From JAJXWB01 sp965246795 (GTDB lineage: Bacteria > Pseudomonadota > Alphaproteobacteria > Rhizobiales > Beijerinckiaceae), in assembly GCA_965246795.1 (NCBI GenBank), contig CBDFFN010000021.1:124001-188000 (forward strand): a DNA stretch of 64,000 nt. The letters are read 5' to 3'. The position numbers were made by a program, and so were the translations under genes. Shown piece after piece: positions 8,599 to 16,215 of this stretch; the stretch's first letter is position 1, and each line of letters begins with the position of its first letter. The notes below the pieces were generated by a model, which saw only the letters and a program-made list of their open reading frames with translations, ran no database searches and was not told where the DNA came from.

Positions 8599-9876
8599 TC
8601 AGGAGGCGCGTGCGAAGATGACGGAAGCATTGGTCCCGCCGAATCCGAAAGAATTCGAGAGGACCGTGTCGATCGTCCGATGGCGCGCCTTGAGCGGCAC
8701 CAGATCGACCGTCGTTTCGACCGACGGATTTTCGAGATTGAGCGTCGGCGGAGCAACATTATCGCGCATCGCGAGGATCGCATAGATCGCTTCGACCGCG
8801 CCGGCGGCACCGAGCAGATGGCCGATTGCCGACTTTGTCGACGACATCGAGACCTTACCGGCCGCATTCCCCAACAACCGCTCGACCGCGCCGAGTTCGA
8901 TTGTGTCGGCCATCGTCGATGTGCCGTGCGCGTTGATATAATCGATGTCGGACACCGAAATGCCCGCGCGTTTGATCGCCATCTGCATGCAGCGATAAGC
9001 GCCGTCTCCGTCTTCGGGCGGCGCAGTGATGTGATAGGCGTCGCCCGAAAGCCCATAGCCGATCACCTCGGCATAGATTTTCGCGCCGCGCGCCGTCGCA
9101 TGCTCGTATTCTTCGAGAACGAGCGCGCCTGCGCCTTCGCCCATCACGAAACCGTCGCGATCGCGATCGTAGGGGCGCGATCCCTTTGCCGGCGCGTCGT
9201 TGTATTTCGTGCAAAGCGCCTTGTTGGCGGAGAAACCCGCGATGCCGATGCGATTGATCGCGGATTCAGCGCCACCCGCCACCATGACATCCGCATCGCC
9301 CCACGCGATCAGCCGCGCCGCGTCACCGATCGCATGCGCACCAGACGAACAGGCGGTGACGACCGCATGGTTCGGGCCCTTGAGACCGTGCTCGATCGAC
9401 ACGTAGCCGGACGCGAGATTGATCAGACGTCCGGTGATGAAAAATGGCGAGACGCGGCGCGGGCCGCGCTCTTTCAGCGTGATCGACGTCTCATAGATGC
9501 CGCCAAGGCCGCCGATCCCGGACCCGAACATCACGCCAGTCATCGCCTGCTCGTCAGGCGTCGACGGCTTCCAGCCCGCATCGGCCAACGCCTGCGTCGC
9601 TGCACTCACCGCGAAGATGATGAAATCGTCGACCTTGCGCTGCTCTTTCGGCTCCATCCACTGATCGGGATTGAACGTGCCACCTGTCCCGTCGCCGCGC
9701 GGAATCTGCGCTGCGATCTGACAAGGAAGATCGTCGATCTCGAAACCCTGGATCCGTCCGAAACCGTTCTCGCCCGCGATCAGCCGCGTCCAGTTATGCT
9801 CGACGCCGCACCCCAACGGGGAAACGATGCCAAGCCCTGTGACGACGATGCGCCGTGCGCCATTCGACAGAGCCAC
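8599..9876 (-). CDS. fabF: FabF, 3-oxoacyl-ACP synthase II
   Basis: A 425-residue condensing enzyme. The Cys-His-His triad is visible: C176 in VVTACSSG, H317 in NAHGTST and H353 in KSAIGHLLGAAG. The GFGGTN motif sits near the C-terminus. FabF elongates acyl-ACP with malonyl-ACP in type II fatty-acid synthesis. It starts 15 bases after acpP, so the two are probably cotranscribed. There are no anomalies in length or motifs. Confidence 0.96.
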   Translation of the reverse strand: MALSNGARRIVVTGLGIVSPLGCGVEHNWTRLIAGENGFGRIQGFEIDDLPCQIAAQIPRGDGTGGTFNPDQWMEPKEQRKVDDFIIFAVSAATQALADAGWKPSTPDEQAMTGVMFGSGIGGLGGIYETSITLKERGPRRVSPFFITGRLINLASGYVSIEHGLKGPNHAVVTACSSGAHAIGDAARLIAWGDADVMVAGGAESAINRIGIAGFSANKALCTKYNDAPAKGSRPYDRDRDGFVMGEGAGALVLEEYEHATARGAKIYAEVIGYGLSGDAYHITAPPEDGDGAYRCMQMAIKRAGISVSDIDYINAHGTSTMADTIELGAVERLLGNAAGKVSMSSTKSAIGHLLGAAGAVEAIYAILAMRDNVAPPTLNLENPSVETTVDLVPLKARHRTIDTVLSNSFGFGGTNASVIFARAS

Positions 9877-9891
9877 GCGCCCGGCTTCCGA

Positions 9892-10131
9892 TCAGGCCGC
9901 CGAAGCCTTGTCGAGAAACTTTACCGCGTCGCCCACGGTGACGATGGTTTCGGCTGCATCGTCCGGAATCTCGACGCCGAATTCTTCCTCGAAGGCCATG
10001 ACGAGCTCGACCGTATCAAGCGAATCCGCGCCGAGGTCTTCGATGAAATTCGCATTGTCGACGACCTTGTCCGGCTCGACGCCAAGGTGCTCGACGACGA
10101 TCTTCTTCACGCGCTCGGCAACATCGCTCAT
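9892..10131 (-). CDS. acpP: Acyl carrier protein
   Basis: A 79-residue acidic protein. The phosphopantetheine serine lies in GADSLDTVE, inside the usual FIEDLGADSLD context. It carries growing acyl chains for FabD, FabF and FabG, whose genes flank it. The ATG at 10131 is chosen because the protein then opens MSDVAERVKK and has the usual ACP length; an in-frame upstream extension has no ACP similarity. A stem-loop lies in the 5' leader (10195-10222). Confidence 0.97.
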   Translation of the reverse strand: MSDVAERVKKIVVEHLGVEPDKVVDNANFIEDLGADSLDTVELVMAFEEEFGVEIPDDAAETIVTVGDAVKFLDKASAA

Positions 10132-10194
10132 TTGCAAACTTCCCTGATCGAACAAGTTGGTGAAATCGACGGCCCGCGAACAATCCTGCACCCC

Positions 10195-10222
10195 GGTTTC
10201 GGCAGGAGTGAAAGCCGAAACC
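10195..10222 (-). promoter_or_regulatory. Stem-loop in the acpP leader
   Basis: A perfect 9-base inverted repeat, GGTTTCGGC at 10195-10203 and GCCGAAACC at 10214-10222, with a 10-base loop. It lies between the fabG stop and the acpP start on the transcribed (minus) strand. No U-run follows, so it is not a standard intrinsic terminator. It may be a leader structure or transcript-processing element of the abundant acpP mRNA. Confidence 0.4.
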
Positions 10223-10308
10223 CGGTCCGTTTGGCCGCTGGCGATTAGCATACTTCCCATAGCGTGGCGAGGGCTTGAAGGCGCCCCAATCGGGCCCTCG
10301 AAATCGAC

Positions 10309-11046
10309 CTAGATCATGGCCATTCCGCCATTCACATGCAGCGTCTGGCCTGTGACATAAGCTGCCTCATCGCTTGCAAGAAACAAGACCGCCGCCGCGA
10401 TCTCTGCGCCGGTGCCGAGCCGCCCGGCAGGCACGTTCGCAAGGATCGTCTCGCGCTGCTTGTCGTTGAGCGCGTCGGTCATCGGGCTCGTGATGAATCC
10501 GGGTGCGACGCAGTTCACGGTGATGCCGCGCGACGCGACTTCCGCGGCCAACGATTTTGTCATGCCGATCATGCCGGCTTTCGACGCCGCATAATTGCCC
10601 TGTCCGGGATTGCCGGTCACGCCAACGATCGAGGTGATGGAAACGATGCGCCCGGCGCGCCGCCGCATCATGCCTTTGATCGCGGCCCGCGACAGCCGAA
10701 ATGTTGCGGTGAGATTGACGGCGATCACTTGATCCCAGTCGTCATCCTTCATGCGCAGAAAAAGCCCGTCGCGCGTAAGACCGGCATTGTTGACGAGGAT
10801 GTCGAGGCCGCCCATCGCCGCCTCGGCCGCCGGCACGAGCGCTTCGACAGCCGTCTTATCGCCGAGGTCGCAGGGCACGGCATGTGCGCGCTCGCCATAT
10901 TCGGCCACAAGGGTGTCCAGCGCGGCTTGCCGGGTGCCGGACAGCGCGACGGTTGCGCCTGCTGCATGCAGCACCTTTGCAATCGCACCGCCGATACCAC
11001 CGGTCGCGCCCGTCACAAGCGCTTTCTTGCCTTCAAGCGCAAACAT
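10309..11046 (-). CDS. fabG: FabG, 3-oxoacyl-ACP reductase
   Basis: A 245-residue classical SDR. It has the nucleotide-binding TGATGGIG, NNAG, catalytic S139, and Y152-x-x-x-K156 in NYAASKAG. It reduces 3-oxoacyl-ACP with NADPH. The ATG at 11046 overlaps the fabD stop by one base (TGATG); a GTG one codon upstream is also possible. It belongs to the fabD-fabG-acpP-fabF block, with a 177-base gap before acpP. Confidence 0.96.
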   Translation of the reverse strand: MFALEGKKALVTGATGGIGGAIAKVLHAAGATVALSGTRQAALDTLVAEYGERAHAVPCDLGDKTAVEALVPAAEAAMGGLDILVNNAGLTRDGLFLRMKDDDWDQVIAVNLTATFRLSRAAIKGMMRRRAGRIVSITSIVGVTGNPGQGNYAASKAGMIGMTKSLAAEVASRGITVNCVAPGFITSPMTDALNDKQRETILANVPAGRLGTGAEIAAAVLFLASDEAAYVTGQTLHVNGGMAMI

Positions 11047-11999
11047 CACTTCGCTCCGCGATATGCGTCGAGATCCGCCGGAGTGCCAACCGAAAGGCCG
11101 GATGCCTCCGGCGCGAGACGCTTAAGGAGGCCCGTCAGCACCTTGCCTGCGCCGACTTCGACAAACCGCGTAACGCCTTCGCCAGCCATATAGGTCACGC
11201 ATTCGCGCCAGCGCACGGTGCCGGTGACCTGCGCGACGAGCAGCTTGCGGATTTCGTCGGGATCGCTGTCGGGACGCGCCGTTACATTCGCCACGACTGG
11301 CACCCTCGGCGCGGCGATCGCAGTGCTTGCGAGCGCTGCCTGCATCGCCTCGGCGGCCGGCTGCATCAAGGCGCAGTGGAACGGTGCCGACACCGGCAGC
11401 AACATCGCACGCTTTGCGCCATGCGTTTTCGCAATCTCGATCGCCTTCTCGACGGCAGCCTTCGACCCGGACGCAACGACCTGGCCACCGCCATTGTCGT
11501 TGGCGATCTGGCAAATTTCGCTGCCGCCCGCCGCCGCCGTCGCCTCCTGCGCGACTTTCACACCGGTGTCGTAATCGAGGCCAAGCAGCGCAGCCATCGC
11601 GCCAGCGCCCACCGGCACGGCCTTCTGCATCGCCTCGCCGCGAATCCGCAAAAGCTTTGCAGCATCGGCCAGTGAGAAAGCGCCCGCGGCCACGAGCGCT
11701 GAATATTCGCCGAGCGAATGACCGGCAACGAATTTTGCGTCGCGTGCGAGATCAAGGCCGGTTTCGGTTTCGAGCACGCGCAGCGCCGCGATGCTGACGG
11801 CCATCAGCGCAGGCTGCGCATTCGCGGTGAGCATCAGCGTCTCGCTCGGCCCCTCGAACATGATGTGCGAGAGGTTCTCGCCGAGCGCGGCATCGACGGC
11901 CGCGAATGTTTCTCGTGCGACGGGGAAAGCGTCGGCCAGCGCCTTGCCCATGCCGACCGCCTGCGAGCCCTGACCGGGAAAAACGAACGCTCTTGTCAT
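11046..11999 (-). CDS. fabD: FabD, malonyl-CoA:ACP transacylase
   Basis: A 317-residue acyltransferase with the GQGSQ motif at 10-13 and the catalytic serine S95 in GHSLGEYSALVAAG. A downstream FHCALM histidine completes the site. It moves malonyl groups from CoA to ACP. The ATG at 11999 gives the family-typical opening MTRAFVFPGQGSQ; a longer in-frame reading upstream shows no similarity. First gene of the fab block, divergent from an SDR gene across about 107 bases. Confidence 0.96.
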   Translation of the reverse strand: MTRAFVFPGQGSQAVGMGKALADAFPVARETFAAVDAALGENLSHIMFEGPSETLMLTANAQPALMAVSIAALRVLETETGLDLARDAKFVAGHSLGEYSALVAAGAFSLADAAKLLRIRGEAMQKAVPVGAGAMAALLGLDYDTGVKVAQEATAAAGGSEICQIANDNGGGQVVASGSKAAVEKAIEIAKTHGAKRAMLLPVSAPFHCALMQPAAEAMQAALASTAIAAPRVPVVANVTARPDSDPDEIRKLLVAQVTGTVRWRECVTYMAGEGVTRFVEVGAGKVLTGLLKRLAPEASGLSVGTPADLDAYRGAK

Positions 12000-12106
12000 T
12001 CTTGAAACACTGGTTTCCTCACTGCGGCCCCCGTCGCACCGGCGCGGGTGCGAAGTCAAGGGAGCGCTGTGCTCCGTCCTTTGCTATGCGTGTGTCAGAG
12101 AAGACG

Positions 12107-12955
12107 ATGCACGAGTTTCAAGGCAAGACGGCTTTCGTGACCGGCGGTGCGAGCGGCATTGGCCTCGCACTTGGCCGCGCTTTCGCGCGCGCCGGCATGA
12201 ACGTCATGCTCGCCGATATCGAAGCGGATGCGCTTGGCGCCGCAACCGATGCTCTTCGGCGCGAAGGCGCCCATGCACGTGGCGTCGTCTGCGATGTCGC
12301 CGATGCGACGAATGTCAAAAGCGCAGCGTCGGCGGCGGTCAAAACCTTCGGCAAGGTCCATATCGTGTGCAACAATGCCGGTGTCGCCGGCGGCAGCGGC
12401 ATCGATGACATTTCGCTTGAGACCTGGCGTTGGGTGCTCGACGTCAATCTCACCGGCGTGCTGCACGGCATCGAGACGTTCCTGCCGCTGATCCGCGCGC
12501 ATGGCGAGGGCGGCCATATCGTCAACACCGCTTCGATGGCCGGCCTCAACACCGGCCTCGGTTTCAGCCCCTATGTCGCCAGCAAATTCGCCGTGGTCGC
12601 CATGTCGGAGGGTCTCTCTCGCCAGGTCGCGCCGCTCGGCATCGGCGTGACAGTGCTCTGTCCAGGTTTCGTGCGAACGGGGATTTGGGAAAGCGCCCGC
12701 AACCGGCCGACGCGCTATGGCGCAGTCACGAAGCCGGGCCCGGACAGTGACGCCGGCAAGTTGCAGACGCACCTCGCGACCCTCGGCGCGACCGGCCTCG
12801 ATCCCGACGACGTCGCTGCGCAAGTTCTACGCGCCATCCGCGAAAACGAACTCTACGTCTTCACGCATGCGGGGCCGGAATGGCGCGCAGAGGTCGCGGA
12901 GCGGTTTTCGACGATTCTTGCAGCGATGGAGGCTGCGGCAGAGCGCGAAAAGTAG
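12107..12955 (+). CDS. SDR-family oxidoreductase
   Basis: A 282-residue classical short-chain dehydrogenase with TGGASGIG for cofactor binding, NNAG, S143, and Y156-x-x-x-K160. The acidic residue after beta-2 (AD at 36-37) suggests NAD rather than NADP preference. The substrate is unknown. ATG 12107 is preceded by a purine-rich GAGAAGAC; an ATG at 12086 is possible but has no visible ribosome site. It is transcribed away from the fab block and is followed by an inverted repeat that may end its transcript. Confidence 0.85.
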   Translation: MHEFQGKTAFVTGGASGIGLALGRAFARAGMNVMLADIEADALGAATDALRREGAHARGVVCDVADATNVKSAASAAVKTFGKVHIVCNNAGVAGGSGIDDISLETWRWVLDVNLTGVLHGIETFLPLIRAHGEGGHIVNTASMAGLNTGLGFSPYVASKFAVVAMSEGLSRQVAPLGIGVTVLCPGFVRTGIWESARNRPTRYGAVTKPGPDSDAGKLQTHLATLGATGLDPDDVAAQVLRAIRENELYVFTHAGPEWRAEVAERFSTILAAMEAAAEREK

Positions 12956-12957
12956 TG

Positions 12958-13024
12958 GGACCGCGAGCCTTCCGGCCCGCACATTGCCGACATTCAAAGA
13001 TGCGATCCTAGAGGCTCGCGGTCC
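12958..13024. repeat. Long inverted repeat, terminator- or REP-like
   Basis: Perfect 13-base arms GGACCGCGAGCCT (12958-12970) and AGGCTCGCGGTCC (13012-13024) enclose 41 bases. Within the left half, GCGAGCC-TTCC-GGCCCGC can also form its own hairpin with one mismatch. It starts three bases after an SDR stop and ends 25 bases before a cupin gene. It could be a terminator of the upstream gene or a dispersed palindromic element. Confidence 0.5.
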
Positions 13025-13049
13025 GAACTAATCGGCGTTACTGTCGCAC

Positions 13050-13370
13050 ATGCCCTTCGTCTGCGACATTCCCGCCATTCCGACCGTCAGCCAGGACGAT
13101 GACACGGTCCGCATCACGCGATGGGACTTCGAACCCGGCGCGGTGACGGGCTTCCATCGGCACGCATGGCCCTATTTCGTCGTCATGCTTGTGGACGGCA
13201 TATTGCGCGTCCAGGCCGGCGACACAGTGACGGACGTCCCGCTGGCCGCCGGCGGGAGTTACGGCCGCCCCGCCGGCATCGAACACGACGTCATGAACGG
13301 CTCGCCGCATCCGATCGCTTTTGTCGAGATCGAGATCAAACGACCGGGCGCGCTGGTGACCGCCGACTGA
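13050..13370 (+). CDS. Small cupin-domain protein
   Basis: A 106-residue single-domain cupin. The first motif is recognisable in GAVTGFHRHAWPYFVVMLVDG, and the second in GGSYGRPAGIEHDVMNGS. The histidines could hold a metal ion. Such proteins act as small dioxygenases, isomerases or ligand-binding proteins; nothing here fixes the role. It stands alone between the inverted repeat and the YkgJ-type gene. Confidence 0.75.
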   Translation: MPFVCDIPAIPTVSQDDDTVRITRWDFEPGAVTGFHRHAWPYFVVMLVDGILRVQAGDTVTDVPLAAGGSYGRPAGIEHDVMNGSPHPIAFVEIEIKRPGALVTAD

Positions 13371-13439
13371 CACGATCCACAGGCGTTATTGCGCCGGCAC
13401 GTTCGTTCCGCGCAAATCTTTCAGCGGCCACGCGCCGAT

Positions 13440-13451
13440 TCGTTCGAACGA
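13440..13451. promoter_or_regulatory. 12-base perfect palindrome upstream of the YkgJ-type gene
   Basis: TCGTTCGAACGA, a perfect palindrome ending 10 bases before the ATG at 13462. It could bind a dimeric regulator near the transcription start, or form a small RNA hairpin over the ribosome site. Seen directly; the role is not established. Confidence 0.3.
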
Positions 13452-13461
13452 TCAGGGTCCG

Positions 13462-13893
13462 ATGCTCGACCAGCTTGCGACAGCCGCACCCGGCAAATCC
13501 TGCGGCGCCTGCACCATGTGCTGCAAGGCGTTGGAGATCGATCACTTCAACAAGCCGATGGGCAAGCTGTGCAGCCATTGCACCTCCGGCGGCGGCTGCG
13601 GCATCTACGAATCGCGGCCGAAAGTGTGCCGCGAGTTCCTGTGCGAGTGGATGTGCGAGCGATCGCTGCCGCCGCATCTGCGGCCGGACAAGGTCGGAAC
13701 GATCCTGATGGAAGACCCCGACACCGACGAATATCACGCGGTCTGCGATCCGGCTCGCCCGATGGCGTGGCGGCAGCCCGTGATGTTCAGGCATCTGGTG
13801 TCGGTCGCGAAAACCGGACAGACGGTCATCGCCAAGTCCGGTATGCGCGCTTGGCGCATCTACGAGGACGGACACACGTCCGAATGGGCCTAA
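13462..13893 (+). CDS. YkgJ-family cysteine-cluster protein
   Basis: A 143-residue protein with a dense Cys set: CGACTMCC at 14-21, then CSHC, CGIY, VCREFLCEWMC by about residue 68. This matches the YkgJ-type (CxxCxxCC) proteins thought to bind zinc or an Fe-S cluster. The C-terminal half is Cys-poor apart from one residue. Function is unknown; relatives are often annotated as Fe-S oxidoreductase or metal-chelating proteins without biochemical proof. It converges with the next gene over a 22-base gap. Confidence 0.8.
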   Translation: MLDQLATAAPGKSCGACTMCCKALEIDHFNKPMGKLCSHCTSGGGCGIYESRPKVCREFLCEWMCERSLPPHLRPDKVGTILMEDPDTDEYHAVCDPARPMAWRQPVMFRHLVSVAKTGQTVIAKSGMRAWRIYEDGHTSEWA

Positions 13894-13915
13894 CCGCCAC
13901 CCTCGGACGCTCGCG

Positions 13916-14326
13916 CTAATAGAAGCGGCGGGCGTCTTCCTTTCGCTTCTGCTTGTTAACCTTACGGGCGGCGTAACGGGCGTCACGCTCCGATTTCTTC
14001 TGCGCCTCGATTGCAGCCTTTTCCTCGGCTTCGAGAACGAGCAGCTGCTCGCGCTCCTCGGCCTCGCGCGCGGCGCGCGCCTCGCGCTCCAGCCGTTCCT
14101 GCTCGAGCCGACGCGCCTCCTCGGCGGCACGGACGGCGCGTTCCTTGTCGCGGACCGCCTCGCGCACGCCACGGGCCCGCAGGACTTCCTGACGCTCCAG
14201 CTTGCGTGCAACGACCTCCGGGTCGTCCGGCTTCGGTCGGTCCTTGAATTTCTCAGCGAGGGCTTTGCGGGCGTCCGCAGCGGCGGTGATACGGTCCTGA
14301 AACTTGGACCCTTTGAAAGCAGGCAT
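13916..14326 (-). CDS. DUF6481-like coiled-coil protein
   Basis: A 136-residue, highly charged protein opening MPAFKGSKFQDRITAAADAR. A long Glu/Arg/Ala helix (about 35-125) is predicted to be coiled coil, followed by a basic end. It resembles the small Hyphomicrobiales proteins classed as DUF6481; that assignment is from memory of the family pattern. ATG 14326 gives this opening; in-frame upstream sequence reads as non-coding. No function is known. Confidence 0.7.
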   Translation of the reverse strand: MPAFKGSKFQDRITAAADARKALAEKFKDRPKPDDPEVVARKLERQEVLRARGVREAVRDKERAVRAAEEARRLEQERLEREARAAREAEEREQLLVLEAEEKAAIEAQKKSERDARYAARKVNKQKRKEDARRFY

Positions 14327-14555
14327 TTCTATCCGGAAGGTGTGATCTCGCTGCCTTGTGCCAAAAGCAGTCCACGGCTGCAACTGGTCAGCATGCGCTT
14401 GGGCATCAACGAACGGGAGAAGTCCTTCGTTCCGGCGAGGAGGCGAGCGGCGACGAGCGGCATTTGCCGTCCTTTGCCCTCCGACGTTACAGACGGTCCG
14501 CATAGGGCGCAGCGCCCGGCAAATGGGGGCAGTCGGTGGCCCGGCGGACCGATCG

Positions 14556-15227
14556 ATGACGACGTGGACGCTGGTAATCGAGGCGCTGGGCCTGCTGGCC
14601 GCCTTCGCCAGCCTGTTTGCCTATCTCTCCGACAACATGGTGCCGTTGCGAATTGCGGCGATCATCGCCAATGCGCTCTTCGCCTTTTATTTCTACGAGA
14701 AGGACTTCTTCCCCCAATTCGTTCTGAACGCGGCGCTGACCCCGCTGAACATGTTCAAGCTGTGGAAGGTGCGCCGTCTGCTGCGCGCCGTGGGCACTGC
14801 CTCACGGTCAGATTTCAATTTCGACTGGCTCAAACCCTACATGACCGCGCAAAAGATTCGTGCAGGCGAGGTGCTCTACAACGCGAACGATGCGGCGTCG
14901 GACGCCTATATCGTGGTCAGGGGCACGCTGGTCGTGGTGGAACGCGACATCGAGCTTGGCGAGGGCTCCTTCTTCGGCGAGATGGCGCTGTTTGCCGAGG
15001 ACCGGCGGCGTACCGCCGGGATAAAGGCGAAAACAGATGCCGATCTGCTGCGCATCCACTATTCGGATTTTATGGAAATGACGGCCGAAAACCCCGTGTT
15101 CGCCTTCTACGTCATGCGGCTTCTGGTTCGCCGCGCGCTACACAACGAGAACCTTGCACGTTCCGAGACTGCCGCCTTGCGCGCCGAAATGACGCGCGCG
15201 GACGAAGCGTCCGCGAAGGACGGCTGA
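14556..15227 (+). CDS. Membrane-anchored cyclic-nucleotide-binding-domain protein
   Basis: A 223-residue protein. Two hydrophobic helices (about 5-25 and 30-47) resemble the short membrane part of PopDC-like proteins. A cyclic-nucleotide-binding fold follows (about 88-190), with the phosphate-cassette-like run GSFFGEMALFAEDRRRTAG. No DNA-binding helix-turn-helix follows, so it is not a Crp/Fnr activator; a membrane cAMP or cGMP sensor is the likely role. The DUF1467 gene begins two bases after its stop. Confidence 0.75.
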   Translation: MTTWTLVIEALGLLAAFASLFAYLSDNMVPLRIAAIIANALFAFYFYEKDFFPQFVLNAALTPLNMFKLWKVRRLLRAVGTASRSDFNFDWLKPYMTAQKIRAGEVLYNANDAASDAYIVVRGTLVVVERDIELGEGSFFGEMALFAEDRRRTAGIKAKTDADLLRIHYSDFMEMTAENPVFAFYVMRLLVRRALHNENLARSETAALRAEMTRADEASAKDG

Positions 15228-15229
15228 CG

Positions 15230-15466
15230 ATGCCGTTTCCGATCGCCACGGCCATCGCGATCTACATCACCATCTGGTGGGTGACGCTGTTCGCGATACT
15301 GCCCCTCGGCGTGCGTTCCGTGCATGAGGAGCCCGAGGCGCAAGCCGCAGGCACCGACCCCGGTGCGCCCGTCGCGCCGAAACTCGTGATGAAGGCGCTG
15401 CTGACGACGGCCGTCTCGATCGTGATTTTCGCTGGATTGATCGTCGCGGTACGCATCATCGGGTGA
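15230..15466 (+). CDS. DUF1467-family small membrane protein
   Basis: A 78-residue protein with two membrane helices (about 5-24 and 54-76) separated by a conserved polar loop, GVRSVHEEPEAQAAGTDPGAP. This is the pattern of DUF1467, widespread in alphaproteobacteria and of unknown function. It begins two bases after the preceding stop codon, suggesting cotranscription. Confidence 0.8.
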   Translation: MPFPIATAIAIYITIWWVTLFAILPLGVRSVHEEPEAQAAGTDPGAPVAPKLVMKALLTTAVSIVIFAGLIVAVRIIG

Positions 15467-15524
15467 CGGCCGAGGCGCTCTCGGGTTGACCCTGCCGAGG
15501 GCGACCGCTACGTCACCCGCGAGC

Positions 15525-15600
15525 GAGCGCGTAGCTCAGTCGGTAGAGCATCTGACTTTTAATCAGAGGGTCCCGGGTTCGAGCCCCGGCGCGCTCACCA
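15525..15600 (+). tRNA. tRNA-Lys (anticodon UUU)
   Basis: A 76-base cloverleaf. The acceptor stem GAGCGCG (15525-15531) pairs exactly with CGCGCTC (15590-15596), and the CCA end is encoded. The anticodon stem CTGAC/ATCAG-type region holds the loop with TTT. The T-loop GGGTTCGAGCCCC is canonical. Reads as a normal functional tRNA. Confidence 0.97.
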
Positions 15601-15843
15601 CTGAAAACAAATATTTTGGGATCGTATGCTTCCACCCCTGGCCCGTGGCGGCTTTTGGGGAGCATATGGGAAGTCGAGCCGCGTGTTTGGCGATTCCCAA
15701 TTTCCAACGCTTATGCTGCCGGTCCTTCTTCACTCTACTTGCGGCGATGAGCTTCGCTACCGACGGCACACGACATAAGCCGGATATTTCGCAGCGCCGC
15801 ACGGTAGCAGCGCTGCCCTTCGTTTGTCGGAAGCAGTCTGAGA
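15601..15843. other. Intergenic stretch without a convincing gene
   Basis: No gene could be supported here. Antisense reading frames that run back across the tRNA are artefacts. A 14-base direct repeat, ATTTCGCAGCGCCG, occurs at 15785-15798 and again at 15876-15889 inside the end of the next gene, suggesting a degenerate duplication of that gene's 3' end. Confidence 0.6.
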
Positions 15844-16215
15844 TCAGGACCGGTGCGCGACCCACGAACCCGAGCATTTCGCAGCGCCGGAGTAGCCGCT
15901 CCAATTGCCGCCACCATTCGTCGCCGTCAGCCGGCCAGCGCCCGACGCGGACTTGTCCTGCACGGTCACCGATGCGCGAACAGCCCCGTTGCTTGCAACG
16001 TTACCATTGAAACGAACAAGCATCGGATGTGAGATCGCGCCGTTCGCAATGTTTACATTGAAGTCGTAGCTGGCATCGCAAGCGCCACTCTTGGTCGTGA
16101 ACGTGAGCTGCCACGTGCCGTCGAATGCGGTTGTGCTTTGCGCCGGCCGCGCATCGGCTGGCGACATCGCGACGGCGGCTAGGATAGTGGCAACAATGAT
16201 CGACGAGATTTTCAC
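15844..16215 (-). CDS. Small secreted protein of unknown function
   Basis: A 123-residue protein from a GTG start at 16215, chosen because GGGGGAA lies just upstream. The signal peptide KISSIIVATILAAVAMSPADA is followed by a compact beta-rich domain: FDGTW near its start, two Cys (GACDASY and AKCSGSW) likely to form a disulfide, and a Gly/Ser-rich region before the closing W. Similar short secreted proteins with FDGxW and CSGxW are common in Bradyrhizobium relatives, with no known function. Confidence 0.65.
   Translation of the reverse strand: MKISSIIVATILAAVAMSPADARPAQSTTAFDGTWQLTFTTKSGACDASYDFNVNIANGAISHPMLVRFNGNVASNGAVRASVTVQDKSASGAGRLTATNGGGNWSGYSGAAKCSGSWVAHRS

Noticed and set aside
8680..10248. 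A 522-codon plus-strand frame opposite fabF and acpP
   Set aside because: Antisense shadow of two clearly real genes; composition is typical of reverse-frame noise.
15513..15904. Minus-strand reading frames crossing the tRNA-Lys gene, ending in GLEPGTL
   Set aside because: The peptide is the antisense of the tRNA T-arm, a well-known annotation artefact; the tRNA itself is complete and convincing.
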